Of a stretch of 64,000 nt of DNA, positions 41,951 to 49,300 are shown in pieces; the stretch's first letter is position 1, and the number at the start of each line of letters is the position of its first letter. Below the pieces are notes generated by a model that was not told the DNA's origin, ran no database searches, and saw only the letters and a program-made list of their open reading frames with translations. The translations under genes and the position numbers were made by a program. The stretch is taken from contig CAZRGV010000006.1 in NCBI GenBank assembly GCA_964599655.1, forward strand, positions 25,570-89,569, read 5' to 3'. The DNA comes from CAZRGV01 sp964599655 (GTDB lineage Bacteria; Planctomycetota; Planctomycetia; Isosphaerales; Isosphaeraceae).

Positions 41951-42937
41951 TCACCACGACCAGCGCGTCTGGACTTCGGGATTGACGATGCAGTCCGAGG
42001 GCCAACGTCCCTGAGAGAGCTCGACGATGCACCAGGCGGCCTTTTCCGCCATGTCGGCCATCGAACGGACGTCGATGCCGGCGACGTGAGGACTGGAAAC
42101 CACGTTGGGTAGCTGGAGCAGCGGCTCGGACGGCTCGGGCGGTTCCTGCTCGAAGACATCGAGCCCTGCGCCCGCGAGATGGCCGGAAACGAGCGCCTCG
42201 TGAAGGTCGGACTCAACGACGATCCCCCCTCTCGCCGTGTTGATTAGATAAGAACCCGCACGCATCCGGCCGAGCATCTCACGATTGAAGAGCCCTCGCG
42301 TTGTTGGCAAGAGTGGAAGGTGTAGACTCACCACGTCAGAGCGCGACAGAAGCTCGTCAAAGCCGACTCGTTCGAAGTCGTCAGTCGCAACCGGGGCCGG
42401 GAGTGAGGGCAACGGGTCGTAGGCCAGAACCCGCATGCCGAACGCCAGGGCGCGCGGAACCATCGCGCGACCGATCCGACCCAGGCCCACCAGTCCCAAC
42501 GTCTTGCCCCGAAGCGGCGCCGGCAGGGTCCGATCCCATCCTCCTTCTCGAATAATCCGGTCGTTGAGGGCAATCCGCCGGGTCAAGGCGAGCAAGAGGG
42601 CGAAGGCCTGTTCGGCGACCGAGTCATGATTCGTTCCGGGCGTGATCGTCACGGCGATCCCCCGCGAGGTCGCCGCCGCAACGTCGACGGCATCGTAACC
42701 CACTCCTGTCCGTGCGATCACCTTGAGCCGGGGCGACATCGCCATCAGCTCATCGGTGATCGGCTCGCCGCCAGCCACAATGGCTTCGACCTTGGGCAGT
42801 TGCGCGCGGAGGTCCGCTTCCGTCAGCGTGCCGTCGCCGGGAGGGTCGATCGTTTCAAAACCCGCTTGGACAAGGAGTTCACGGAACCGACCGGGCTGGT
42901 TTCGGAGTGGCCCGGATCCGATGAGGACTGTGGGCAT
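41951..42937 (-). CDS. D-2-hydroxyacid dehydrogenase, phosphoglycerate-dehydrogenase-like
   Basis: 328 residues from ATG 42937 (ATG 42946 also possible). NAD-dependent oxidoreductase. Blocks: VIARTGVGYDAVDVAAA, GTNHDSVAEQAFALLL, GKTLGLVGLGRIGRAMV (NAD Gly-rich loop), YLINTARGGIVVESDL (catalytic Arg), GAGLDVFEQEPP (Glu) and VVSSPHVAGID (catalytic His). It lacks the C-terminal ACT/ASB domain of full-length SerA, so it resembles short PGDH-like or other 2-hydroxyacid dehydrogenases, and the true substrate is uncertain. A second dehydrogenase of the family follows 490 bases away on the other strand. Confidence 0.87.
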   Translation of the reverse strand: MPTVLIGSGPLRNQPGRFRELLVQAGFETIDPPGDGTLTEADLRAQLPKVEAIVAGGEPITDELMAMSPRLKVIARTGVGYDAVDVAAATSRGIAVTITPGTNHDSVAEQAFALLLALTRRIALNDRIIREGGWDRTLPAPLRGKTLGLVGLGRIGRAMVPRALAFGMRVLAYDPLPSLPAPVATDDFERVGFDELLSRSDVVSLHLPLLPTTRGLFNREMLGRMRAGSYLINTARGGIVVESDLHEALVSGHLAGAGLDVFEQEPPEPSEPLLQLPNVVSSPHVAGIDVRSMADMAEKAAWCIVELSQGRWPSDCIVNPEVQTRWSW

Positions 42938-43426
42938 TACGCACATGCCTTCCTGGAAGACCATGATTACCTGGACGACCGCGTTACTATAACAAGCGTT
43001 CCCAGGGTTCTCACGCCTTGTCGCGTATGGAACCAGGTGTTTCCCGGAGCGCGATCGCCTCGAAATTCAGCTCCAGACCGCCGGCGGGCATCCCCTGTTC
43101 GCAGCGCATCAAGAAAACAGCACTCCCCATCGACAACCCACTCGACCAGGCGCCGGATCGGACGCGAATCCTCTCGCAAACGTGTTTTCAAATGGTACTC
43201 TTGAGGTATTGATGTTGGTGGGATGACCAGGGCCGGTTCGTGTTCCGGGTGCCTCGTCGCGTCGGAATCGAACGATCAGGCCGCGATCTCGTCGTCAAAA
43301 GATGGTACGATGCCTCTTTCGAGCATCATCCAGGACACCGGCGACTAGCATTCGTGACCGGCGCGGCTATGCTTGGAAATCCTGTCGCAGGTGGGATGGA
43401 TCGGCCGTTGAGGGAGGATCATCGAG
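42938..43426. other. divergent intergenic region between two dehydrogenase genes
   Basis: 490 bases with no credible gene. On the minus strand TATAGT near 42984-42989 could be the -10 of the gene ending at 41951, with a weak -35. Purine-rich GGGAGG lies 9 bases before the GTG at 43427. Confidence 0.45.
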
Positions 43427-44404
43427 GTGCCGGGTTCTGTTTTCATCACGAGGCCGATTCCTGACCCTGGTCCGGAGATGATTCGGCTGGCCGCCGACAA
43501 GTTGGAGATCAATCCAGACGATCGCACACTCTCGCCTGATGAGTTGCGGGCGGCCGTGGCTGGCCGGGACGCGGTCCTCTGCCTCCTCACCGACAGGATC
43601 GACGCGTCCATCCTGGAAGCGGCCAGGGGTTGCAAGATCTTCGCCAACATGGCGGTCGGGTACAATAACATCGACGTCCCCGCAGCCACCCGCCTCGGCA
43701 TTCTCGTGACGAACACGCCAGGAATCCTGACGGACGCGACGGCCGACCTGACCTGGGCCCTGATTCTGGGGGTGGCCCGTCGGGTCGCCGAAGGGGACCG
43801 CGAGATGCGGTCCGGCCGGTTCCAGGGTTGGGGGCCGAATTACATGCTCGGTGGCGATGTCACCGGCGCCACGCTCGGATTGATCGGCCCGGGTCGGATC
43901 GCCACCGCGGTCGCTCGACGCTCGCAGGGGTTCCGGATGCGCCTGCTCTATCACGGACATCGGCCAAGTCCCGAGATCGATGCCCTTGGCGGCCAATCCG
44001 TCGGTCTGGATGCATTGCTCTCCGAGAGCGATTTCGTGAGTCTACACGTCCCGTTGACGGAGGAGACGAGGCATCTGATCAACGCACGACGACTCGCGAC
44101 GATGAAGCCGACCGGCTACCTCATCAATACCTCCCGGGGGCCCGTTGTGGATGAGAAGGCGCTCGTTGAGGCATTGCGATCGCGACGAATCGCCGGGGCG
44201 GGGCTGGACGTCTACGAGGACGAGCCGAGAATGGCCGAGGGACTGGCCGAATGCTCGAATGCTCTGCTCTTGCCCCACCTCGGCAGCGCGACCCGGGCCA
44301 CTCGAGGAGCGATGTCTCGGATCGCGGCCGAGAATGTCGTGGCGGTTCTGCAAGGCCGACGTCCACCAAACCTGGTGAATCCGGAAGCTTGGACGGAATC
44401 CTAG
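43427..44404 (+). CDS. D-2-hydroxyacid dehydrogenase, glycerate/glyoxylate-reductase-like
   Basis: 325 residues from GTG 43427 with GGGAGG upstream. Opening SVFITRPIPDPGPEMIR and blocks IFANMAVGYNNIDVPAA, NTPGILTDATADLTWALIL, GATLGLIGPGRIATAVARRS (NAD loop, with Pro where Gly is common), YLINTSRGPVVDEKALVEAL (Arg), GAGLDVYEDEPRM (Glu) and LLPHLGSATRATRGAM (His) match hydroxypyruvate/glyoxylate reductases. It likely reduces glyoxylate or hydroxypyruvate with NAD(P)H. It is distinct in sequence from the paralogue at 41951-42937. Confidence 0.87.
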   Translation: MPGSVFITRPIPDPGPEMIRLAADKLEINPDDRTLSPDELRAAVAGRDAVLCLLTDRIDASILEAARGCKIFANMAVGYNNIDVPAATRLGILVTNTPGILTDATADLTWALILGVARRVAEGDREMRSGRFQGWGPNYMLGGDVTGATLGLIGPGRIATAVARRSQGFRMRLLYHGHRPSPEIDALGGQSVGLDALLSESDFVSLHVPLTEETRHLINARRLATMKPTGYLINTSRGPVVDEKALVEALRSRRIAGAGLDVYEDEPRMAEGLAECSNALLLPHLGSATRATRGAMSRIAAENVVAVLQGRRPPNLVNPEAWTES

Positions 44405-44477
44405 GCGTCCTTTGGCCGAATCAAGGCAAGTCGTACCTTTTCCCTTTTCCGGCAAACCGACGAGCGTTCGAAGTCGC

Positions 44478-45965
44478 ATGGGTCTTTTGAAGTTCCGTCT
44501 GCCATCGTGGTTCGAGGGCGAGGCTGAGCTTCGCAAAGCGTATGTCACGGGACAGGACCGGACACCGCAGCGAGCTCAGATCGATTTTCGCTCGGACCTG
44601 ATGCTACTGTATCGCGACTCACCGGAGAGTGGACGGCTGCACGTCCCCTGGCATGTCGAGGGGTTCGGCACACCGATCGTGGCGACGGCCACGCTCGCCG
44701 AACGAGCCGAGCCGTATCACCTTTCAGTCGAGTTGGCCCGAGGCAAGCTGAACGATGTACGGAACCAGGTGTCAGACTGGCAACAGGCAGGTCTTAAGCT
44801 GACGGACGAATTGCGATCGCAGCTCGATGGAGCCAGAACCTCATTTGCCCGCGCGGCGACCTCCGGAGACCAGCCCGAAGAGGCCTTTGCCGCCGCGCAA
44901 GCCACCCTGAAGCACGCATTTTCCGCCGGCCAGTTGCTCGTCGAGGAATACACGGACCAGGTTCTGCGCAGAAGGCTGGAACACTCTTCGAAGCTTCCCA
45001 CCCTGCTCGGCTGTGGGCTCGAAGGTCTTCCGAAAACCCGAGCGTGGTCGACCCGCTTTCCCGAGGCGTTCAACGCGGCAAGCGTCGACTGCTCCTGGGC
45101 CAAGATTGCACCCGACGAGGGACAACATCGCTGGGACTTGCCGGACGCGCAAATTCATTGGTGCCGCCGGCGTCGACTCACGCCAATGGCAGGCCCCCTG
45201 ATTGACTTCCGGCCGGGAGCCTTGCCCAACTGGCTCTGGCTCTGGCAGGGAGATTACGACGAGATTCTCGCTCAGGCGATCGATCACGTTCGGCAGGCGG
45301 TTGGCCGCTACCGCGGCAAGGTCGGACTCTGGCATCTCGTCCATCGACCGGCATCGCACGAAATCCTCGGCCTGAATGAGGAAGAACAGATTCGGATGAC
45401 CGCTCGGCTGGTGCAGGTGGCCAGGCAAGTCGATCCGCATGCGCAACTGGTGGTCGACTTCGACCGGCCCTGGGGCGAGTGGATGGCTTCCGCCGCATTT
45501 CAGCTCGGTCCGTTACATCTGGCCGACTCGCTGGCGCGCGCCGACCTCGGCCTAACCGGGATCGGCCTCGAAATCGCCCCGGGGTATGGGCCCGAATACG
45601 GTAGTCATCTCCGTGACCTGTTCGACTTTTCTCGACTCCTCGATCTGTTTGCACTGGTCAACCTGCCGCTGTACCTCTCTCTTGCCTTGCCCTCGGCCGT
45701 CGGTAAGGATGCCAACCTGAGTGAACCCGAGACGGTCGAACCCGCCCAGTGGCCTCGCGCCCCGGACGAGGAGTTGCAGAAGGAGTGGGCCAGACAGTGG
45801 GTCTCCCTCGCCGTGGCCAAGCCGTTCGTTCGATCGGTGACCTGGCATCAAATCACCGACGCCGCGCCTCGCGTCTTCCCACACTCGGGCTTGTTCCGCA
45901 CCGATCAGACGCCCAAGCCCGCCTTCGAATGGATGCGGGAATTCCGCGGTAAGTATCTTCGGTAG
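44478..45965 (+). CDS. GH10-like barrel protein lacking the catalytic glutamate motifs
   Basis: 495 residues from ATG 44478. Residues 1-180 form an N-terminal part (LKFRLPSWFEGEAELRKAYV, beta-rich, then a helical pair). From about 190 the chain has the layout of a family 10 glycoside hydrolase: FPEAFNAASVDCSWAKIAPD (cf. F-N ... E-N-x-x-K-W in GH10), RWDLPDAQIHWCRRRRLTPM and LPNWLWLWQGDYDEILAQ, VGLWHLVHRPASHEILGL. Where active GH10 enzymes have W-D-V-V-N-E, this has W-H-L-V-H-R, and I find no T-E-L-D nucleophile block. It may be a sugar-binding pseudoenzyme. No signal peptide is visible. The family assignment is by eye. Confidence 0.65.
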   Translation: MGLLKFRLPSWFEGEAELRKAYVTGQDRTPQRAQIDFRSDLMLLYRDSPESGRLHVPWHVEGFGTPIVATATLAERAEPYHLSVELARGKLNDVRNQVSDWQQAGLKLTDELRSQLDGARTSFARAATSGDQPEEAFAAAQATLKHAFSAGQLLVEEYTDQVLRRRLEHSSKLPTLLGCGLEGLPKTRAWSTRFPEAFNAASVDCSWAKIAPDEGQHRWDLPDAQIHWCRRRRLTPMAGPLIDFRPGALPNWLWLWQGDYDEILAQAIDHVRQAVGRYRGKVGLWHLVHRPASHEILGLNEEEQIRMTARLVQVARQVDPHAQLVVDFDRPWGEWMASAAFQLGPLHLADSLARADLGLTGIGLEIAPGYGPEYGSHLRDLFDFSRLLDLFALVNLPLYLSLALPSAVGKDANLSEPETVEPAQWPRAPDEELQKEWARQWVSLAVAKPFVRSVTWHQITDAAPRVFPHSGLFRTDQTPKPAFEWMREFRGKYLR

Positions 45966-46097
45966 TTGCTTCCCTCGCGGATTGGAAAAAGTTCAGGAAG
46001 CGGCGTTCTTGACGTCTTTCGCGGCAAGAACAACTTGGTTAACCTTTAGAAAAGGCGCCGCGCGGAGTAACACGGATTCGGACCTCTGGGGGCGACG

Positions 46098-48125
46098 ATG
46101 GACTCTTGGGTCATGGTTTGCCAGGGGTGCGGGGTTCGGATTCGAACCTCCAAGCCCGTCGTGACGCGAGCCAAAACCTGCCCTCGCTGCCGGTCGTCGC
46201 TCGAGTCCTCGACGATCAAGCTTCTCGTCAAGCCACAACACGTGAACATCTCGGCGGTGCAACCCCTTGACGATCCTCCCTCCGCAGACGAAACCGCCGC
46301 ATCAGCTTCCTCCCCGATCTCGAAATCTGGCCTCCTTCGATGGACCATAGCTTCCATCGCCCTGACGTCGTTTATCCTTCTCTTGTTCGAATATCGAGCC
46401 ACCACCGGCCGACCAGGAAGCACGCCCGCCGCTACTGGAGCGCCATCGGCGACGGCGGTGAAGGTCGTTCCTGCAAAGTCATCGACGAGTCCGACAGTGC
46501 CGCCTTGTTGCCTCGTGAGTCCCTCCGCGATTCGCCGCCGCGCACTGTTGGCACCGGTCCCTCCGAAAACCACTCTCCGAGATCCCGAGACAGCGGTCGC
46601 TTCCCACGAGGGGCCCGTCACCGCCACCGAAGAGTCGGTGACCGACCGATCCAGGCCCGCGAACCCGCCCCCACCTCCTCGTCCCGAGGCCGTTGTACCG
46701 ATTCGACACGAGGCCGTTCCACCTCCACCCTCGCCCGAACATGAGCCGACCGCGACGGGTACCCCCGACCGACCGAAGCCAGCCTCGCGGGTTCTCGTTC
46801 ACCACGGCTCGGCTCAAGAAACTACTCCGAAGCCCACCCCAATGCTCGAGCGAAGCATCCGCTCAAGAACCGGTCCGCAACGAGTTCGGATTGGCGACGG
46901 CTCGGGACGAACGATGATCGCACGGGTCTACGGCGGGCCGGAGTCGCGTGTTGTCCTCTTGCCGGATGGTCAGCTCGGCTGGCCCAACCAGATGGTTTAC
47001 ACCGACGAGCCATTCCAGCCGCTCTCAGCCGACGCAATGCGAGAATCGCTCCTGGCGGGTCCGTATCGGGGATTCCAGTGCAAGCCGACCCAACACTACC
47101 TCATCTTCTATCAGTCATCCACCCGATTCGCCGACAACAGCGCCCGCTTACTCGAAAGCCTGTATGACGGTCTACGCGATCAATTCCAGAGCAACGGCAT
47201 CACGGTGCACGACGCCGAATTCCCCCTCGTGGCCGTGATCTTTGGAACCGAGACCGATTTCCGACGCCACAAGGAAATCGCTCCCGATATTCAGGCGTAC
47301 TACGAGATCGTCTCCAATCGAATTTTCTTCTACGAGACCAAGGACCGCGAACTCGACGCGCCGGAAGTCACCGCGATGCGCAAGCCGCAAACCGTCGCGC
47401 ACGAAGGAACGCATCAGATCCTGCAAAACATTGGCGTGCAACCAAGACTGGCCGAATGGCCGCTCTGGCTGGTCGAGGGCATGGCCGAACTGGCGTCGGC
47501 GACGGAAACCAAGCGGGGCGCCCGCTGGGTGGGCTGCGGTAAGGTCAATCCCTTCCACATGGCAACCATCCAGGATCTCGAGGACAGCCTCGCGCTCCAG
47601 GGCCAGGCCAACCGGATGTCCCGCGCCCGCATCGGTCGCAACCAAAACACATCACTGGTTGAATATATTGTCACTCGGAAGGAATTCACGCCCACCGACT
47701 ACGCCCTCGCCTGGGCGCTGACCCACTACCTGAACAAACGGCGTCCCGCGGAATTCGTCGCATTCCTGAAAGAGATGAGCCAACTCGTTCCGTTTCAGAA
47801 GCACACACCGGACGAACATCTGGAGATGTTCCGACGCGCATTCGGCGGCAACCTTGCAGGTATGGATCTTCAGATCCGCCGGCATCTGAACAGCCTGTCT
47901 CGTGAATTTGAACCGCTGGTTTATTACGCCGTGACCTTCGAGCAGCCGCTCATGAATGGCCTGATCCGCCGTGGAACCTTGGTCAGCCAGTCTCCCCTAG
48001 TCATCCAGGAGTGGCTGGAACAGCTTCCGTCCCCGAACGGCGGCCCATACGTCTGGCACGCCTGGCCGTTTCGGACGCGAGGCAAGGCGTTCCAGTTCAC
48101 GGATCAATGGATGAGCGTTCGATAA
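46098..48125 (+). CDS. zinc-ribbon, membrane-anchored DUF1570 (gluzincin-like) protein
   Basis: 675 residues from ATG 46098. Order: N-terminal zinc ribbon (VCQGCGVRIRT ... KTCPRCRSSL, two C-x-x-C pairs), a membrane segment near residues 80-98 (WTIASIALTSFILLLF), a Pro/Thr/Ser-rich linker to about 250, a small beta domain (IGDGSGRTMIARVYGGPESR), then the DUF1570 domain from about 320. This has the metalloprotease motif VAHEGTHQIL (H-E-x-x-H near residue 434) and WLVEGMAELA (third ligand Glu). Predicted to face the periplasm and act as a peptidase, substrate unknown. The zinc-ribbon-plus-membrane start is common for planctomycete surface enzymes. Confidence 0.8.
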   Translation: MDSWVMVCQGCGVRIRTSKPVVTRAKTCPRCRSSLESSTIKLLVKPQHVNISAVQPLDDPPSADETAASASSPISKSGLLRWTIASIALTSFILLLFEYRATTGRPGSTPAATGAPSATAVKVVPAKSSTSPTVPPCCLVSPSAIRRRALLAPVPPKTTLRDPETAVASHEGPVTATEESVTDRSRPANPPPPPRPEAVVPIRHEAVPPPPSPEHEPTATGTPDRPKPASRVLVHHGSAQETTPKPTPMLERSIRSRTGPQRVRIGDGSGRTMIARVYGGPESRVVLLPDGQLGWPNQMVYTDEPFQPLSADAMRESLLAGPYRGFQCKPTQHYLIFYQSSTRFADNSARLLESLYDGLRDQFQSNGITVHDAEFPLVAVIFGTETDFRRHKEIAPDIQAYYEIVSNRIFFYETKDRELDAPEVTAMRKPQTVAHEGTHQILQNIGVQPRLAEWPLWLVEGMAELASATETKRGARWVGCGKVNPFHMATIQDLEDSLALQGQANRMSRARIGRNQNTSLVEYIVTRKEFTPTDYALAWALTHYLNKRRPAEFVAFLKEMSQLVPFQKHTPDEHLEMFRRAFGGNLAGMDLQIRRHLNSLSREFEPLVYYAVTFEQPLMNGLIRRGTLVSQSPLVIQEWLEQLPSPNGGPYVWHAWPFRTRGKAFQFTDQWMSVR

Positions 48126-48197
48126 CAGGGACGCTCCCCGCGCGGAATTCGACCGGGGCCCAACCGGATTTTCGATCAGGTTCCGCGAATCTCCCGT

Positions 48198-48225
48198 TTG
48201 CAATTTCGACGTGTCGACGTAAGAT
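48198..48225 (+). promoter_or_regulatory. promoter of tRNA-Ala
   Basis: TTGCAA (48198-48203) and TAAGAT (48220-48225) with 16 bases between. Predicted start near 48232, just before the tRNA at 48238. Confidence 0.55.
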
Positions 48226-48237
48226 GAGAGATCGTTC

Positions 48238-48310
48238 GGGGACGTAGCTCAATTGGGAGAGCGCCTGCTTTGCACGCAGGAGGTTGCCGGTTCGATCCCG
48301 GTCGTCTCCA
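48238..48310 (+). tRNA. tRNA-Ala (UGC)
   Basis: 73 nt. Acceptor stem GGGGACG / CGTCTCC with one G-T pair, D-arm AGCTCAATTGGGAGAGCGC, anticodon stem CCTGC/GCAGG with loop TTTGCAC (anticodon TGC), T-arm CCGGTTCGATCCCGG, discriminator A. The 3' CCA is not encoded (CTA follows). Confidence 0.97.
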
Positions 48311-48404
48311 CTAATCTCATGATCTCGGTCCTGCGGAATGCCGGCGGGACCGCGAGAGTCCGACCTTCTTCTGGTTCGTTGGCTCCGCGAACCCGGTCAA
48401 CCCG

Positions 48405-49259
48405 TTAATCGGACGATTCGGCCTTCTTCGGGGTCGAGTCCGGTCGCTTGAGCCGCACCGGGATAATAACGCCGGGCACAGCCCCCGCGAACGCGTCGGC
48501 ACCCTGGTCGGTGACCAGCGTTTCATTCAGCGCGATGAACTTCAATCCGGATAGCTTCTCGAGCGTTTTGAGGCCCTTGTCGGTGATGTCGGTATTATTC
48601 AGCGAGAGGCTCTTGATCTGAGTAACCTCGCTCAAGCCTTCCATTCCATCGTCTGTGATGGCGGAGTCTGCCAAAGAGAGCGTGCCCAGTGAAGACAACG
48701 GCTTCAAGGCTGCCAGGCCCTCCCCGTGGATCTTGGTGCGATCGAGCCGAAGCGTTTTGACCTCGGAAAACCGAGCCAGGTTTGTCAGCCCGGCGTCGCT
48801 GATTTGCGTGCCGCTGAGGTCGAGATTCTGAAGTTGCGGCAGGTCGGGGATGGCGGCGATGCCTGCGTCCGTGATCGGGGTATCGCTCAGTTTGAGCGTT
48901 TCGAGGCGGGGCAGGGCCTTCAGGCTCGACAGCCCTTGATCGCTGATCTTCGTGCCCGTCAACTCCAGCCAGGTGATCCCCCTGCACTCGACCAGATGGG
49001 CGAGGCCGGCGTCGGTGATCGGCACGTTTTCCAAGAGCACGGCGCGCAGCTCAGGGAAAAGCTTGAGCCGTTTCAGATCCTCGTCGGTAACTTTCGCATC
49101 CTTGCCGAAGATCACGCGGTTAACCGGCTGGCCGGCATGGTTCTCGTCAAATTCGACCTGACCGCCAATCTGCTTGATCTCGTCGACCAGTTGAGCGTTC
49201 TCCGAAGTCGAACAACCGACGATTACCAAGGCGCTAAAGATCACCAGGGAACGGTACAT
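48405..49259 (-). CDS. leucine-rich-repeat lipoprotein
   Basis: 284 residues from ATG 49259. Signal with lipobox (MYRSLVIFSALVIVGC, Cys near residue 16). Then eight or so LRR units of 23-25 residues of the ITDAGL type: ITDAGLAHLVECRGITWLEL, KISDQGLSSLKALPRLETLK, ITDAGIAAIPDLPQLQNLDL and others, a solenoid usual for protein binding. The charged tail (RLKRPDSTPKKAESSD) ends the chain. Anchored in a membrane facing the periplasm. It lies 41 bases downstream of the CRTAC1 gene on the same strand, so co-transcription is likely. Binding partner unknown. Confidence 0.88.
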   Translation of the reverse strand: MYRSLVIFSALVIVGCSTSENAQLVDEIKQIGGQVEFDENHAGQPVNRVIFGKDAKVTDEDLKRLKLFPELRAVLLENVPITDAGLAHLVECRGITWLELTGTKISDQGLSSLKALPRLETLKLSDTPITDAGIAAIPDLPQLQNLDLSGTQISDAGLTNLARFSEVKTLRLDRTKIHGEGLAALKPLSSLGTLSLADSAITDDGMEGLSEVTQIKSLSLNNTDITDKGLKTLEKLSGLKFIALNETLVTDQGADAFAGAVPGVIIPVRLKRPDSTPKKAESSD

Positions 49260-49300
49260 GTCTGGTCCTCGCAGGGGTCGGGTCGGTTCCGGCGAATCGG

